This document shows positions 21,091-30,464 of a stretch of DNA of 64,000 nucleotides, piece after piece; position 1 is the stretch's first letter; each line of letters opens with the position of its first letter. The notes beneath the pieces were generated by a model. That model ran no database searches and was not told where the DNA came from. It saw only the letters and a program-made list of their open reading frames with translations. The DNA is from Bifidobacterium adolescentis ATCC 15703 (GTDB lineage Bacteria > Actinomycetota > Actinomycetes > Actinomycetales > Bifidobacteriaceae), in assembly GCF_000010425.1 (NCBI RefSeq), contig NC_008618.1:1605946-1669945 (forward strand). The letters run 5' to 3'. The translations under genes were made by a program, and so were the position numbers.

Positions 21091-22494
21091 TCACATTTTG
21101 GAAGGCCTGCCGACGACGACCGCGACGACGCACTGCAGGAAAGCGACGAACGTGAACACCATCAGCGGCACATGATGGCCGCCGGTGGTCTGGACCAGCA
21201 CGCCGAACATAAGCGGGCCGAGCGAGGCGATCAGATAGCCGAACGACTGCGCGACGCCCGACAGCACCACGGTTTCGGCGCTGTCATGCCCGCGCAGCGC
21301 GATCAGTGCGAGCGCCACCACCAGGGACGCGCCCTGCGCGCAACCACCGACGAACGCCCATACCGGCATGAGATGCGGCAACAGCAGCATGCCAAGGCCG
21401 GCGATCAGCATGGGAGCGCTGGCGGTGAGCGCCGCGCAGACCTGGTTGCCGCGCACGTTCATGAGCTTAGGAATGACCAAGCCGGAAAGGATGCCGATGC
21501 CTTGGAAGATGAACAGATGCACGCCGGCGGTGGAGGCATCGTAGCCGATGGATGCGGAGATGGACGGCATCCAATTGGACATGGTGTAGAAAGCGGACGA
21601 TTGCAGCCCCATGAAGGCCGTCACGTACCACGTCATCGGACGGCGCAGCACGCGGGCGAACACGCCATGCGACGATTGCGCGGAACATGCCGGTCGCTGT
21701 GCGGAATGCGGGTTTTGTGCGTTGGCCGTCGTGCTGCGATCGCCAATATCATCGATATCGCCAGTATCGCTGGTTTCGATGGTGCCGCCGGCGGAAGCGA
21801 TAACGACTTTGCGATTGTGCAGGATACGCAACGCCCACAGCGCGGCGACAACCAGCGGAGGCACACTCCAGAAGGCGAGTGACGCACGCCAACCGCCCCA
21901 CATCTGCGCAAGCGGCGCGGACAGCAAACCTGCGGTGGCGCTGCCGGCGGTGATGCAGCCGGAATAGACGCCGGTCGCCATCGCGACATGGCCGGCGTAG
22001 TCACGTTTCGCGATTACCGGAACCAGAACGTTGCCGACGGCGATGGCGGAAGCGAACACCACCGTGCCCAGCCAGATGCCAACGCCGCCGCCGAACGAGC
22101 GGATGGCGTCGCCCGCCGCGATGCACAGCAGGGCCAGCAGAATCGACATGTCGATGCCGATGCGGCGTGCAAGGAACGTGACCAGCGGGCTGACCACGGC
22201 GAAGGCGATCAGCGGAATCGCCGTCAATACGCCCTGCACGCCCTCACCCCACGCAAGGTCGGTTCCCATTTGGGCGAGGACCGGCCCGACGGCGGCGATG
22301 GCGGGCCGCAGATTCAGCGATACGAGGAAAATCAAAGCCACCCACAATCCGGTGGAGGACCGGTCGTACGCCAGCATGTTTCGTTTTGAATTCATTCCGT
22401 TCCCATTCCCGCTTCCACTTCCGTTTACCGCCGTTCCAACGGGACGTGCCACGCCTAGATTTTCCCTATCAATCTTCAAGCTCATTGAGCGCAT
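21091..22494 (-). CDS. MFS transporter, CynX/NimT type
   Basis: A 467-residue major facilitator with about 12 membrane helices and a polar central loop (residues about 235-275, rich in Asp, Thr and Ser). The opening LNLRPAIAAVGPVLAQM is typical of the cyanate/nitroimidazole (CynX, COG2807) subgroup. Its substrate in bifidobacteria is unknown. The longest frame overlaps the end of the RpiR gene by 26 bases. The alternative ATG at 22393-22395, after a GS/GN-rich stretch, would remove 33 residues and leave a 73-base gap. The RpiR regulator in front and the allantoinase remnant beyond hint at a former sugar-amine or ureide locus, which is inference. Confidence 0.85.
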   Translation of the reverse strand: MRSMSLKIDRENLGVARPVGTAVNGSGSGNGNGMNSKRNMLAYDRSSTGLWVALIFLVSLNLRPAIAAVGPVLAQMGTDLAWGEGVQGVLTAIPLIAFAVVSPLVTFLARRIGIDMSILLALLCIAAGDAIRSFGGGVGIWLGTVVFASAIAVGNVLVPVIAKRDYAGHVAMATGVYSGCITAGSATAGLLSAPLAQMWGGWRASLAFWSVPPLVVAALWALRILHNRKVVIASAGGTIETSDTGDIDDIGDRSTTANAQNPHSAQRPACSAQSSHGVFARVLRRPMTWYVTAFMGLQSSAFYTMSNWMPSISASIGYDASTAGVHLFIFQGIGILSGLVIPKLMNVRGNQVCAALTASAPMLIAGLGMLLLPHLMPVWAFVGGCAQGASLVVALALIALRGHDSAETVVLSGVAQSFGYLIASLGPLMFGVLVQTTGGHHVPLMVFTFVAFLQCVVAVVVGRPSKM

Positions 22495-23392
22495 CGAAGC
22501 AATCGTTGATGCCTTCGATACGCGCGTGCACCTCGTCTTCGGTATCGACGAGGCATTTTCCGACTTCGTCCACCATCAGGGCGATCAGGGCGAACGCCGC
22601 GGTGAAGCTCGTCAGCACGTGGGAGCTCAGCACCACTTTGAAGAAGGCGACGTTACGGCCGATGACGGCGTTGCGCGCCGAAATGTCGCCAATCACCACC
22701 ACGGTCAGGCCGCGCTCAAGCATCACGTCGATGAGCCGTGAGAAGAAGGGAAGACGCCGGCCCACGCCGATGATGACGATTACGTCGCCTGCCGCATAAT
22801 CAACCAGATCTTCGGCTATGGACTGGCCTGGATTCGGCAGAATATCAACGTTTCCGCGTAGCCGCATCAGCTGTTCGCGCATGTGCAGCGCCACGGGATA
22901 GCTGCTGTGGTACCCGACCACCGCCACATGCGGGGCCGTGGCCATGGCTTGGCATGCGGATGACAGTTGCGCGCGGTCGATGCCTTCAAACGTGCGTTTC
23001 AGGCTTTCCTCGTCACGGCGCAGATGGTCGGCGACCAAATCGTCGCACTGGGTGTGCCGTGAAAGCTCCGGAGAGCCAGGACGATGGACGCGACGCACGT
23101 CACGTCTGAATTCGCCCGCGTTCGCATAGCCGAGCTTGCGGTACAGGCGGCTGAGCGTCGGCTGCGAGATGCCGCTCAACTGCGACAATTCCACGGAATT
23201 GCAGACCAGCACGTCGGTCAGATGACCCAGAATGAACTGCGCGGCCTCACGTTCCGTCGCAGTCAGCGAATCGAAGGATTCCCGGATGCGCGCCACCAAG
23301 CCGAGGTCCGCGGCAGCATTGCCTTCCTCGTCCATGGCGTCCTTCGAAGCCCCCATATTGTCTGAAAGCATAATTCCAGAAGTCACGCTCAT
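22469..23392 (-). CDS. RpiR/MurR-family transcriptional regulator
   Basis: A 307-residue regulator with an N-terminal helix-turn-helix of the RpiR type (LTATEREAAQFIL, then LSQLSGISQPTLSRLYRKLGY) and a C-terminal SIS domain (VAVVGYHSSYPVALHM, then DVIVIIGVGRRLPFFSRL) that normally senses a phosphosugar. I take the ATG at 23390-23392, which has AGGGA at good spacing, rather than the longer frame. It overlaps or closely precedes the CynX-type transporter gene, probably its regulatory target. A divergent allantoinase fragment starts 206 bases away. Some RpiR proteins regulate purine or ureide use, but the effector cannot be told here. Confidence 0.9.
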   Translation of the reverse strand: MSVTSGIMLSDNMGASKDAMDEEGNAAADLGLVARIRESFDSLTATEREAAQFILGHLTDVLVCNSVELSQLSGISQPTLSRLYRKLGYANAGEFRRDVRRVHRPGSPELSRHTQCDDLVADHLRRDEESLKRTFEGIDRAQLSSACQAMATAPHVAVVGYHSSYPVALHMREQLMRLRGNVDILPNPGQSIAEDLVDYAAGDVIVIIGVGRRLPFFSRLIDVMLERGLTVVVIGDISARNAVIGRNVAFFKVVLSSHVLTSFTAAFALIALMVDEVGKCLVDTEDEVHARIEGINDCFDALNELED

Positions 23393-23598
23393 CGCCCTTC
23401 CCTGCAGTACATTCTCACGCGGCGCATCCGTTCTCCTGACGATGCTACCCCTTGCTTTCCGGGTTTCACCAGGTTTGGCCGCCGACAACTGTCACGACGA
23501 ATGAAGAATTTCAGATGCCGTAAGCACTGAAATGCATCCATCACAGGCAGTGGCGGCGCCTCTTGGCAACGCGACCCACCATCAGGAGATGACCGACC

Positions 23599-24435
23599 AT
23601 GGCAAAAACAGATTACCCCACACAATCAACATCGCATATCGGGCGGATTCGGCATAGAAGAAACGGTGCCAAACCAGCGAAATGGGCGACTAACGCGGCA
23701 ACAAAATCCCCGACTGTTGCGAACACTGTTGAACCGGCATCGCGCCCGGCCGAATGCGAGGCGAACGCGGTGCGCAAGATCGTACGGCTGGTGGCACGCA
23801 CCGGCTGCCGCACGCATATTCTGCACGTGTCCAGCGGTCTGAGCGTGGACGTGCTGCGGCGGGCGAAGGCCGAAGGACTGCCGGTCAGCGCGGAGACCTG
23901 TCCGCATTACCTCACGTTGGATTGCGACCATATTCCCGACAACGCCACCGCGTTCAAATGCTGTCCGCCGATTCGTGATCTGCATGAGCAGGACGCGCTA
24001 TGGGCGGGGCTTGCCGACGGCACGTTGGATGGTGTCGTCACCGATCATTCCCCGGCCAGCGCGGATATGAAAGCCGGCACGCTCGCCACCGCGTGGGGTG
24101 GCGTTTCCAGTCTGCAGGTCGGATTCCGCGCGGTGTTGACGGGTGCGATGCGGCGCGGCTTGAGTTTGACCGACGTCGTGCGGTGGATGTCGTGCAACAC
24201 CGCACGGCTTGTGGGACTTGACGATCGTGGCGATATAACGCCGGTATTGCGGGCCGATTTGGCGATTATTCGCCCGTACGAACGGTTTGTTGTGGATGCT
24301 ACCGCTTTGGAAAGCCGCAATCCGATCTGCGCCTGCGATGGCATGACGCTTAACGGCGTCGTCACGCGCACGTTTGTAGCGGGGCGGGACGCGCTCTCCG
24401 GAGTGCGGGAGGGGAATCTTATCGTTCGTCCGTGA
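23599..24435 (+). pseudogene. Allantoinase/dihydroorotase-family remnant, N-terminal half missing
   Basis: A 278-residue open frame of which residues from about 48 match the C-terminal half of cyclic amidohydrolases, closest to allantoinase: RTHILHVSS (metal His), VSAETCPHYLTL (metal His), FKCCPPIRD and VTDHSP (metal Asp), then an AWGG segment. Full allantoinases have about 450 residues. The barrel start with the HxH pair and the carbamylated Lys is absent, so the binuclear site cannot form. Residues 1-47 show no family similarity, although AGGAG precedes the ATG, suggesting a deletion that joined another start region in frame. Probably inactive; truncated but not interrupted by stops. Confidence 0.7.
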
Positions 24436-24535
24436 ATCGGAATCCATAAATCAACCATTCAACAAAAATCCCCAACCCGCCGATGGCCGGATGTCATTCG
24501 ATGTCGGCAGATTGGGGACGGACGAGAATCAGGTC

Positions 24536-24808
24536 TCAGCCCAGGTAGGCGGCCGGGTTCTGGGCGAACTTGTCGGCGCAACCGGGGTTGCAGAAGTAGT
24601 AGGTGACGCCGCCGTATTCGCGGGTTGCGGCCGCGGTGGCCGGATCGACGCTCATGCCGCAAACCGGGTCCTTCGCAACGTTCGCCGCGGAATCGCCCAT
24701 ATTCGAAGCCATGCCGTGGCCGTCATGACCGCCGCAGCAGTGTCCGGCGCCCATCGTGCCCATGTTCTCGGCTTCCTTCTTGGCCTTGTGATCGCTGAAC
24801 AGTCCCAT
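24536..24808 (-). CDS. Possible free YHS/copper-binding protein from an internal start
   Basis: Inside copA and in the same frame, AAAGGA stands seven bases before an ATG at 24806-24808. Translation from there would give a 90-residue soluble protein: MGLFSDHKAK, a metal-binding-like GHCCGGHDGHG, then the YHS domain. In many genomes such YHS proteins are separate genes next to copper pumps. Here the pump has no stop codon before it, so the protein may be made both as a fusion and alone. This is an inference from the ribosome site. Confidence 0.4.
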   Translation of the reverse strand: MGLFSDHKAKKEAENMGTMGAGHCCGGHDGHGMASNMGDSAANVAKDPVCGMSVDPATAAATREYGGVTYYFCNPGCADKFAQNPAAYLG

Positions 24809-27487
24809 GATCGTTCCTTTCCGACTGTGCTGGTTGCCATTATTTTTGCTCGGATCGGGCTTGCGTACCCGATACGTCTTGTTTTTCGCCGCCTCCGCGT
24901 CCGGATCGAACAGGCGCAGCCGGCTTGCGTTCGTCACCACGCACAACGACGAGAACGCCATCGCGGCGCCGGCGATCATCGGATTCAGCAGCGTTCCGGT
25001 GAACGGATACAGCACGCCGGCCGCGATCGCGATGCCGATGCTGTTGTAGCCGAGTGCGAAGCCGAGGTTCTGCGCGATGTTGCGCATGGCGGCATGCGTC
25101 AGGTCGAGCGCGTGCACGAGCCCCATGAGCGATCCGCCCATCAGTGTCACATCCGCGGATTGGACGGCCACGTCGGTGCCGGTGCCGATGGCGAATCCGA
25201 CGTTGGCTCGGGCGAGGGCGGGCGCGTCGTTGATGCCGTCGCCGACCATCGCCACCGTATAGCCTTGCGATTGGAGTTTTGCGATTTCGTCGGCCTTGCG
25301 TTCCGGCCGCACGCCGGCGATCACATGACGTTCGTCGATACCGACCTGGCTTGCGATGGCGCGTGCGGTGGTCGGATTGTCTCCCGTGAGCATGACGGCT
25401 TCGACGCCACGTTTGCGGAGCAGTTCGATGGCTTGGCGCGAGTCGGCTTTCGGCACGTCGGCGACGGCGACGATGCCGGCGAGATGGCCGTCGATGGCCG
25501 CTAGGATCGGCGTTTTGCCTTGCTGCGACAGGAGTTCCATGTCGGCGATGATGGCGTCGAGGTTCGTATCGTGGATGGTCTCGGAGGCAATTTCGGAGGT
25601 ATCGGACGTAACGTCGGGCATGTCGACGTCAAGGTCGTCGATCAGGTCGGTGTTGCCGACGGCGACGGTGTGCGGCAGACCGCGGAAGGTGACACGCGCG
25701 GTGACGCCACGGCCGGCAATCGCCTGAAAATCGGTGGTTTGCGCGGCATCCGCGGCATCGACATGTTCCGCGGCGGTCGCGACGATCGCGACAGCGAGCG
25801 GATGCTCGGAATCACGTTCGGCGGCGGCGACGATCGTCAGGAAATCATCGGCCTGCCGACGCCACTTGCCGAACGGCAGCACGTCGGTGAGGGTGGGTTT
25901 GCCGGCGGTGATCGTGCCGGTCTTATCCAATACAACGGCATTGACTTTGCCGCATGTTTCCAACGCTTCGGCGGAACGGACCAGCACCCCCATGCGAGCC
26001 GCGCGACCGGTCGAGACCGTCACCGACAGGGGCGTCGCCAGTCCGAGCGCGCACGGGCAGGCGATCAGCAGCACCGATACCGCGGCGACCAGCGCGTGCG
26101 TGACACGCGGTTCGGGGCCGAACGCAAACCACAGCGCGCACGACCATACGGCGACGAGCACCACGGCCGGCACGAAAACGCCGGAGATACGGTCCGCCAA
26201 TCGTTGCACGGGGGCTTTCGAGCTTTGTGCGGCGGTCACCATGTCGATGATCTGCGCGAGCACGGTGTCTTTGCCGACTTTCGTGGCGCGGTAGCGCAGC
26301 GAGCCGCCGCCGTTGATGGTGGCGCCCGTCACTTCGCTGCCTTCGGTTTTGGCGACCGGCATGGCTTCGCCGGTGATCATCGATTCGCCCACGGTGGAGG
26401 TGCCGGATATGACGATGCCGTCGACCGGCAGCTGCTCGCCGGGACGGATGGCGATGACATCGCCGACGCGCACGTCATCGATGGCGATGCTGGTTTCCTT
26501 GCCGTCTCGCACCACGCGGGCGGTTTTCGGTTGCAGACCCGCCAATGCGCGCATGGCTTCACCGGTGCCTTTGCGGGCGCGCGCTTCGAGCAGCTGGCCG
26601 ACAAGCATAAGCGTGACGACCACACCGACCGCTTCGAAATACGGTTCGCGCGCGTTCTCGGGCAGGACGTTCGGTGCGAAGGTGACCACGCAGGAGTAGG
26701 CGAATGCGGCCAGCGCACCAAGGCTGACGAGCGCGTTCATCTCCGGCGAGCGGTGGGCTATCGCGGCGAAACCGCTGCGGAAAATCGGCAATGCCGCATA
26801 GCCGACAATCGGCAGCATCAGCAGGAATTGCAGCCAGTTCGGCATCGGATACAGCATGAGCATGGTGGAGCCGAACACGGGAATCGTGCAGACGGCGGCC
26901 ACGACGAGACGGGCGACGAGGGCGCGGATGTCCGTTTCGCCGGAATCGGGCGTTTGGGCGTTTTTTTGCGCGGTCTGTGCGTCTGTTTCATCAGAATCGG
27001 ACGTGTGGCCACCGCCCGTAGTCGAGTGCATGTCTGAATTGCCAGAATCGGGCATGCTGGTATTGGCAGCGGTAGTTGCGATACCGGCGGTAGCGTCAGC
27101 ACCGGCGCCTGCGTGCCTGCCCGGCAGCACACGCAACATGCCATGCAGCATGTTCATGCCGCATGCGAAGGGATACTCACCCGGCTCATCGGGGTGCAAC
27201 GTCAGCGTGGTCGTGCGGAAGGCGGGCAGCGCAAGATCGACCCCGAAATCGGAAAAAACGACGTGCGACGAACATTCGCCGTCTTCCTTGCGATCGAAGA
27301 TCAGCCGCAACGGCATGCCCGCTTCGGCTTCGATGACGGCTGGGTTATACCCGCCTTTGACTTCGACGACCGCTTCCTGCACGCCGTCGCGCAACGGCGC
27401 ACGATACGCTTTGCGCGGTGCGAAGAAGAACCACAGCACGCCCGCCGTGACGAGCAGCGCCATAATAAGCGCGATTGCGATGTGCAT
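24536..27487 (-). CDS. copA: Copper-exporting P1B ATPase with N-terminal cupredoxin and C-terminal YHS domain
   Basis: A 983-residue copper pump. In order: membrane anchor (4-22), cupredoxin-like domain with Cys72, His75 and CGMNMLHG (109-116), a Ser/Thr/His-rich linker (124-187), then the P-type ATPase with TGE (372-374), CPC (477-479), DKTGT (521-525), GDGINDAPA, and the late helices with YNSIG and MAFSSLCVVTNASRL characteristic of Cu(I) pumps. The last 90 residues contain a His/Cys-rich stretch and a YHS domain (DPVCGMSV, YYFCNPGC). The classical heavy-metal-associated N-terminal domain is absent. I chose the ATG at 27485-27487 with GGAAGGCGG because the promoter lies almost on top of an earlier in-frame GTG/ATG pair. 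Divergent from csoR. Confidence 0.92.
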   Translation of the reverse strand: MHIAIALIMALLVTAGVLWFFFAPRKAYRAPLRDGVQEAVVEVKGGYNPAVIEAEAGMPLRLIFDRKEDGECSSHVVFSDFGVDLALPAFRTTTLTLHPDEPGEYPFACGMNMLHGMLRVLPGRHAGAGADATAGIATTAANTSMPDSGNSDMHSTTGGGHTSDSDETDAQTAQKNAQTPDSGETDIRALVARLVVAAVCTIPVFGSTMLMLYPMPNWLQFLLMLPIVGYAALPIFRSGFAAIAHRSPEMNALVSLGALAAFAYSCVVTFAPNVLPENAREPYFEAVGVVVTLMLVGQLLEARARKGTGEAMRALAGLQPKTARVVRDGKETSIAIDDVRVGDVIAIRPGEQLPVDGIVISGTSTVGESMITGEAMPVAKTEGSEVTGATINGGGSLRYRATKVGKDTVLAQIIDMVTAAQSSKAPVQRLADRISGVFVPAVVLVAVWSCALWFAFGPEPRVTHALVAAVSVLLIACPCALGLATPLSVTVSTGRAARMGVLVRSAEALETCGKVNAVVLDKTGTITAGKPTLTDVLPFGKWRRQADDFLTIVAAAERDSEHPLAVAIVATAAEHVDAADAAQTTDFQAIAGRGVTARVTFRGLPHTVAVGNTDLIDDLDVDMPDVTSDTSEIASETIHDTNLDAIIADMELLSQQGKTPILAAIDGHLAGIVAVADVPKADSRQAIELLRKRGVEAVMLTGDNPTTARAIASQVGIDERHVIAGVRPERKADEIAKLQSQGYTVAMVGDGINDAPALARANVGFAIGTGTDVAVQSADVTLMGGSLMGLVHALDLTHAAMRNIAQNLGFALGYNSIGIAIAAGVLYPFTGTLLNPMIAGAAMAFSSLCVVTNASRLRLFDPDAEAAKNKTYRVRKPDPSKNNGNQHSRKGTIMGLFSDHKAKKEAENMGTMGAGHCCGGHDGHGMASNMGDSAANVAKDPVCGMSVDPATAAATREYGGVTYYFCNPGCADKFAQNPAAYLG

Positions 27488-27541
27488 ATTCCAGCCGCCT
27501 TCCGTCCGTAATTGGCTTTCGATTTCGGCAAACACCATCAC

Positions 27542-27569
27542 AATATACCCCTATAGGGTATATTGGCAA
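27542..27569 (-). promoter_or_regulatory. copA promoter with CsoR-type operator in the spacer
   Basis: Minus strand -35 TTGCCA (27564-27569), 16-base spacer, -10 TATATT (27542-27547). The spacer is a palindrome with core TACCCCTATAGGGTA (27545-27559), the GGG/CCC inverted pattern bound by CsoR copper-sensing repressors. Binding would occlude the promoter until copper is present. The implied transcription start supports the copA start at 27487. Confidence 0.8.
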
Positions 27570-27626
27570 GAAGGACGAGCAAACTTCAGCCGTAGATAAA
27601 ATTTTCAGCGCAGCGAGGAGGACGAT

Positions 27627-27917
27627 ATGAACGCCACACAACATGGGTACGCAAGCGACCAGAAGAGGATCATCGCACGATTGAATCGCATCGAAGGGCA
27701 GGTGCGCGGCATTCGGCAGATGACGGAAAACGGCGAATACTGCATCGACATTCTGACGCAGATTTCCGCAGCGGACAGCGCGCTGAAGTCGGTGGCGCTA
27801 CTGCTGCTCGACGACCATCTGCACCATTGCGTCGCCAAAGCCGCGGCGGAGGGCGGTACCGTCGCCGACGAAAAGCTGGCGGAAGTCAGCGCCGCCATCG
27901 CACGCCTTGCCAAATAA
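27627..27917 (+). CDS. csoR: CsoR-type copper-sensing repressor
   Basis: A 96-residue all-helical DUF156 repressor. The copper ligands line up with those of CsoR: Cys39, His64 and Cys68 (spacing 25 and 4 as in the mycobacterial protein). The N-terminal RLNRIEGQVRGIRQM is the family signature. GAGGAGG precedes the ATG by five bases. It is divergent from copA, and the operator between them (27543-27563) is close enough to control both genes. The Cys-His-Cys set favours copper over the nickel or formaldehyde sensors of the same family. Confidence 0.93.
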   Translation: MNATQHGYASDQKRIIARLNRIEGQVRGIRQMTENGEYCIDILTQISAADSALKSVALLLLDDHLHHCVAKAAAEGGTVADEKLAEVSAAIARLAK

Positions 27918-27939
27918 TCGGAACAGATACGCCATAAAA

Positions 27940-27984
27940 AAACTGCCGACGGAAGACACATGCACCCATCGGCAGTTTGAAAAA
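27940..27984 (-). terminator. dapB terminator, shared with csoR
   Basis: AAACTGCCGA (27940-27949) and TCGGCAGTTT (27969-27978) form a 10-base stem between two convergent genes. On the minus strand the stem runs into TTTTTTTATGG, a strong signal for dapB. For csoR the T-run is only the arm itself. Confidence 0.8.
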
Positions 27985-27994
27985 AGAATTACGA

Positions 27995-28858
<864 letters not shown>

Positions 28859-28917
28859 CTAAAGAGACGCTTCGACGCGAAGGCAGGCGGCTATGACGCT
28901 TGACGATCGAACGTCGG

Positions 28918-30291
28918 TCAGCCGCGGCGACGCGCCAGCAGCCAGCCAATCAGCGCGAACGGAATCGAACAGCCCACGAACACGGCGGGCAGGCTCAATC
29001 CCACGCTTGGATTGAAATGGTCGAGCACGATGCCGGTGATCATGGAGCCGAACGACGCACCCATCGTGCCGGCGGTGCTCACCCAGGACAGGCCTTCGGT
29101 GAGCGATTCCTCGGGCACGGTCTCCTTGACGAGGAGGTTGCCGGAGGCGAACACCGGCGAAATGGTCAGGCCGGTGAGGATCTCCACCAGTCCCATCACG
29201 ATCAGGTTGCCCTGGCACAGGTGGATCACCACGAAGCCGACGGTCATCAACGCGAGGAACATGATCATGTGACGCCAACGGGAGCCTTTGAGCTCGCGCG
29301 AGCCGAAGACCAGCGCGCCCATGCAGGAGCCGACGGCCAGCATGGCCAGCTGCACGCCGAGCACGGAGTCGAGGTGCAGCGATTTCATGACGGCGGTCAT
29401 GGACGTGTCGAACGCGGTGAACGCCATGTTGAACACGATGAACACGGCGAGGAGCGGCAGCACGCCCGCATAGGTGAGCACATTGCGCTTGTTGCGGTCG
29501 CGGCCGTCCGTCTTGAGCCGGTCGAGGTCGAAACGATTCGCGGAAGCAGCGGTACCAGCAGTACCGTTCGCAGCGGCACCAGCGGCCGCCAATCGCACGT
29601 CCGCATCGTCGGCATCGGCCGCGACGACCGTGATTTCGCGCAATACCGGCGGTTGCGTGTCGCGCAGCGCGAAGAACACGGCACCGCCGACCGCGCAGGC
29701 GATGGTCGGCACGAACAGCTGCGATACGGGGTGCACGGACGCGGCCAGGAACGCCGCCAGAATCGGTCCGAAGATGAATACGATTTCGTCGATGGCGGAT
29801 TCGAGCGCGTACGCGGTGTTGAGCAGCTCCCCCTTGCCGGCGCGGTCGAGCACATACGCCCAACGGGTACGTACGAGCGCGCCGAACGCGAACTGCGTCA
29901 TACCCATGACCACGGCCAGTACGAACAGCAGCGGAATCGGCACGCGCATCAGTGCGGCGAACGCGAAGCCCAGCATGACGATGACCTGCACCGTCAATAC
30001 CACCGGACCGACCTTGCGTTGGCCGAACCGGTCGAACAGGCGCGCGTACAACGGTGTGACGGCTGCGGTGGCGAGCACGTATGCGGCGCTCATCACGCCG
30101 GCGATCGTCCAATTGTCGTACATGTGGTTGAGTGCGAGCACGATGCCGAGTCCCATCATGGACATCGGCAGTCGTGCGACGGCACCGGACGCGCAGAACG
30201 CTTTCGTTCCAGGTATGGAGAACAGCCGCGCATACGGCGATGCGGTGTCCGGTGATGTATTCGGGCTGACGGTTGCGTCATTCGCAGCCAT
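28918..30291 (-). CDS. MFS transporter, substrate unknown
   Basis: A 457-residue major facilitator with 12 predicted helices and a central hydrophilic loop rich in Ala, Asp and Asn. The first half has LYARLFDRFGQRKVG, a variant of the MFS loop 2-3 motif. Family members in actinobacteria are generally annotated as efflux proteins, but nothing in the sequence gives a substrate. AAGGAG lies eight bases before the ATG. It stands alone between dapB and adnB, with a hairpin separating it from the latter. Confidence 0.85.
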   Translation of the reverse strand: MAANDATVSPNTSPDTASPYARLFSIPGTKAFCASGAVARLPMSMMGLGIVLALNHMYDNWTIAGVMSAAYVLATAAVTPLYARLFDRFGQRKVGPVVLTVQVIVMLGFAFAALMRVPIPLLFVLAVVMGMTQFAFGALVRTRWAYVLDRAGKGELLNTAYALESAIDEIVFIFGPILAAFLAASVHPVSQLFVPTIACAVGGAVFFALRDTQPPVLREITVVAADADDADVRLAAAGAAANGTAGTAASANRFDLDRLKTDGRDRNKRNVLTYAGVLPLLAVFIVFNMAFTAFDTSMTAVMKSLHLDSVLGVQLAMLAVGSCMGALVFGSRELKGSRWRHMIMFLALMTVGFVVIHLCQGNLIVMGLVEILTGLTISPVFASGNLLVKETVPEESLTEGLSWVSTAGTMGASFGSMITGIVLDHFNPSVGLSLPAVFVGCSIPFALIGWLLARRRG

Positions 30292-30377
30292 GATCGAAAC
30301 TCCTTAACTGTTGTTGCGTCCGGCATGTGCGCCCGCCCACACATGCTGCACGAGGGTAGCGGCGTTCCTCCACAACG

Positions 30378-30408
30378 CTGCCTGCATAGCGGTTTCTCCC
30401 GCAGGCAG
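30378..30408 (-). terminator. Hairpin after adnB
   Basis: Perfect arms CTGCCTGC and GCAGGCAG around a 15-base loop, about 60 bases after the adnB stop on the minus strand. No T-run is obvious. Confidence 0.4.
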
Positions 30409-30464
30409 GCCGGAAAGCGCCGCTCCCCCGCTTTCTTCGGTCAAGGAGCCATTGCGCACCGGCA

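Noticed and set aside
23599..24435. Functional dihydroorotase (pyrC)
   Set aside because: The first half of the barrel with the HxH metal pair is absent, and the CPHYLTL and AWGG context fits allantoinase better.
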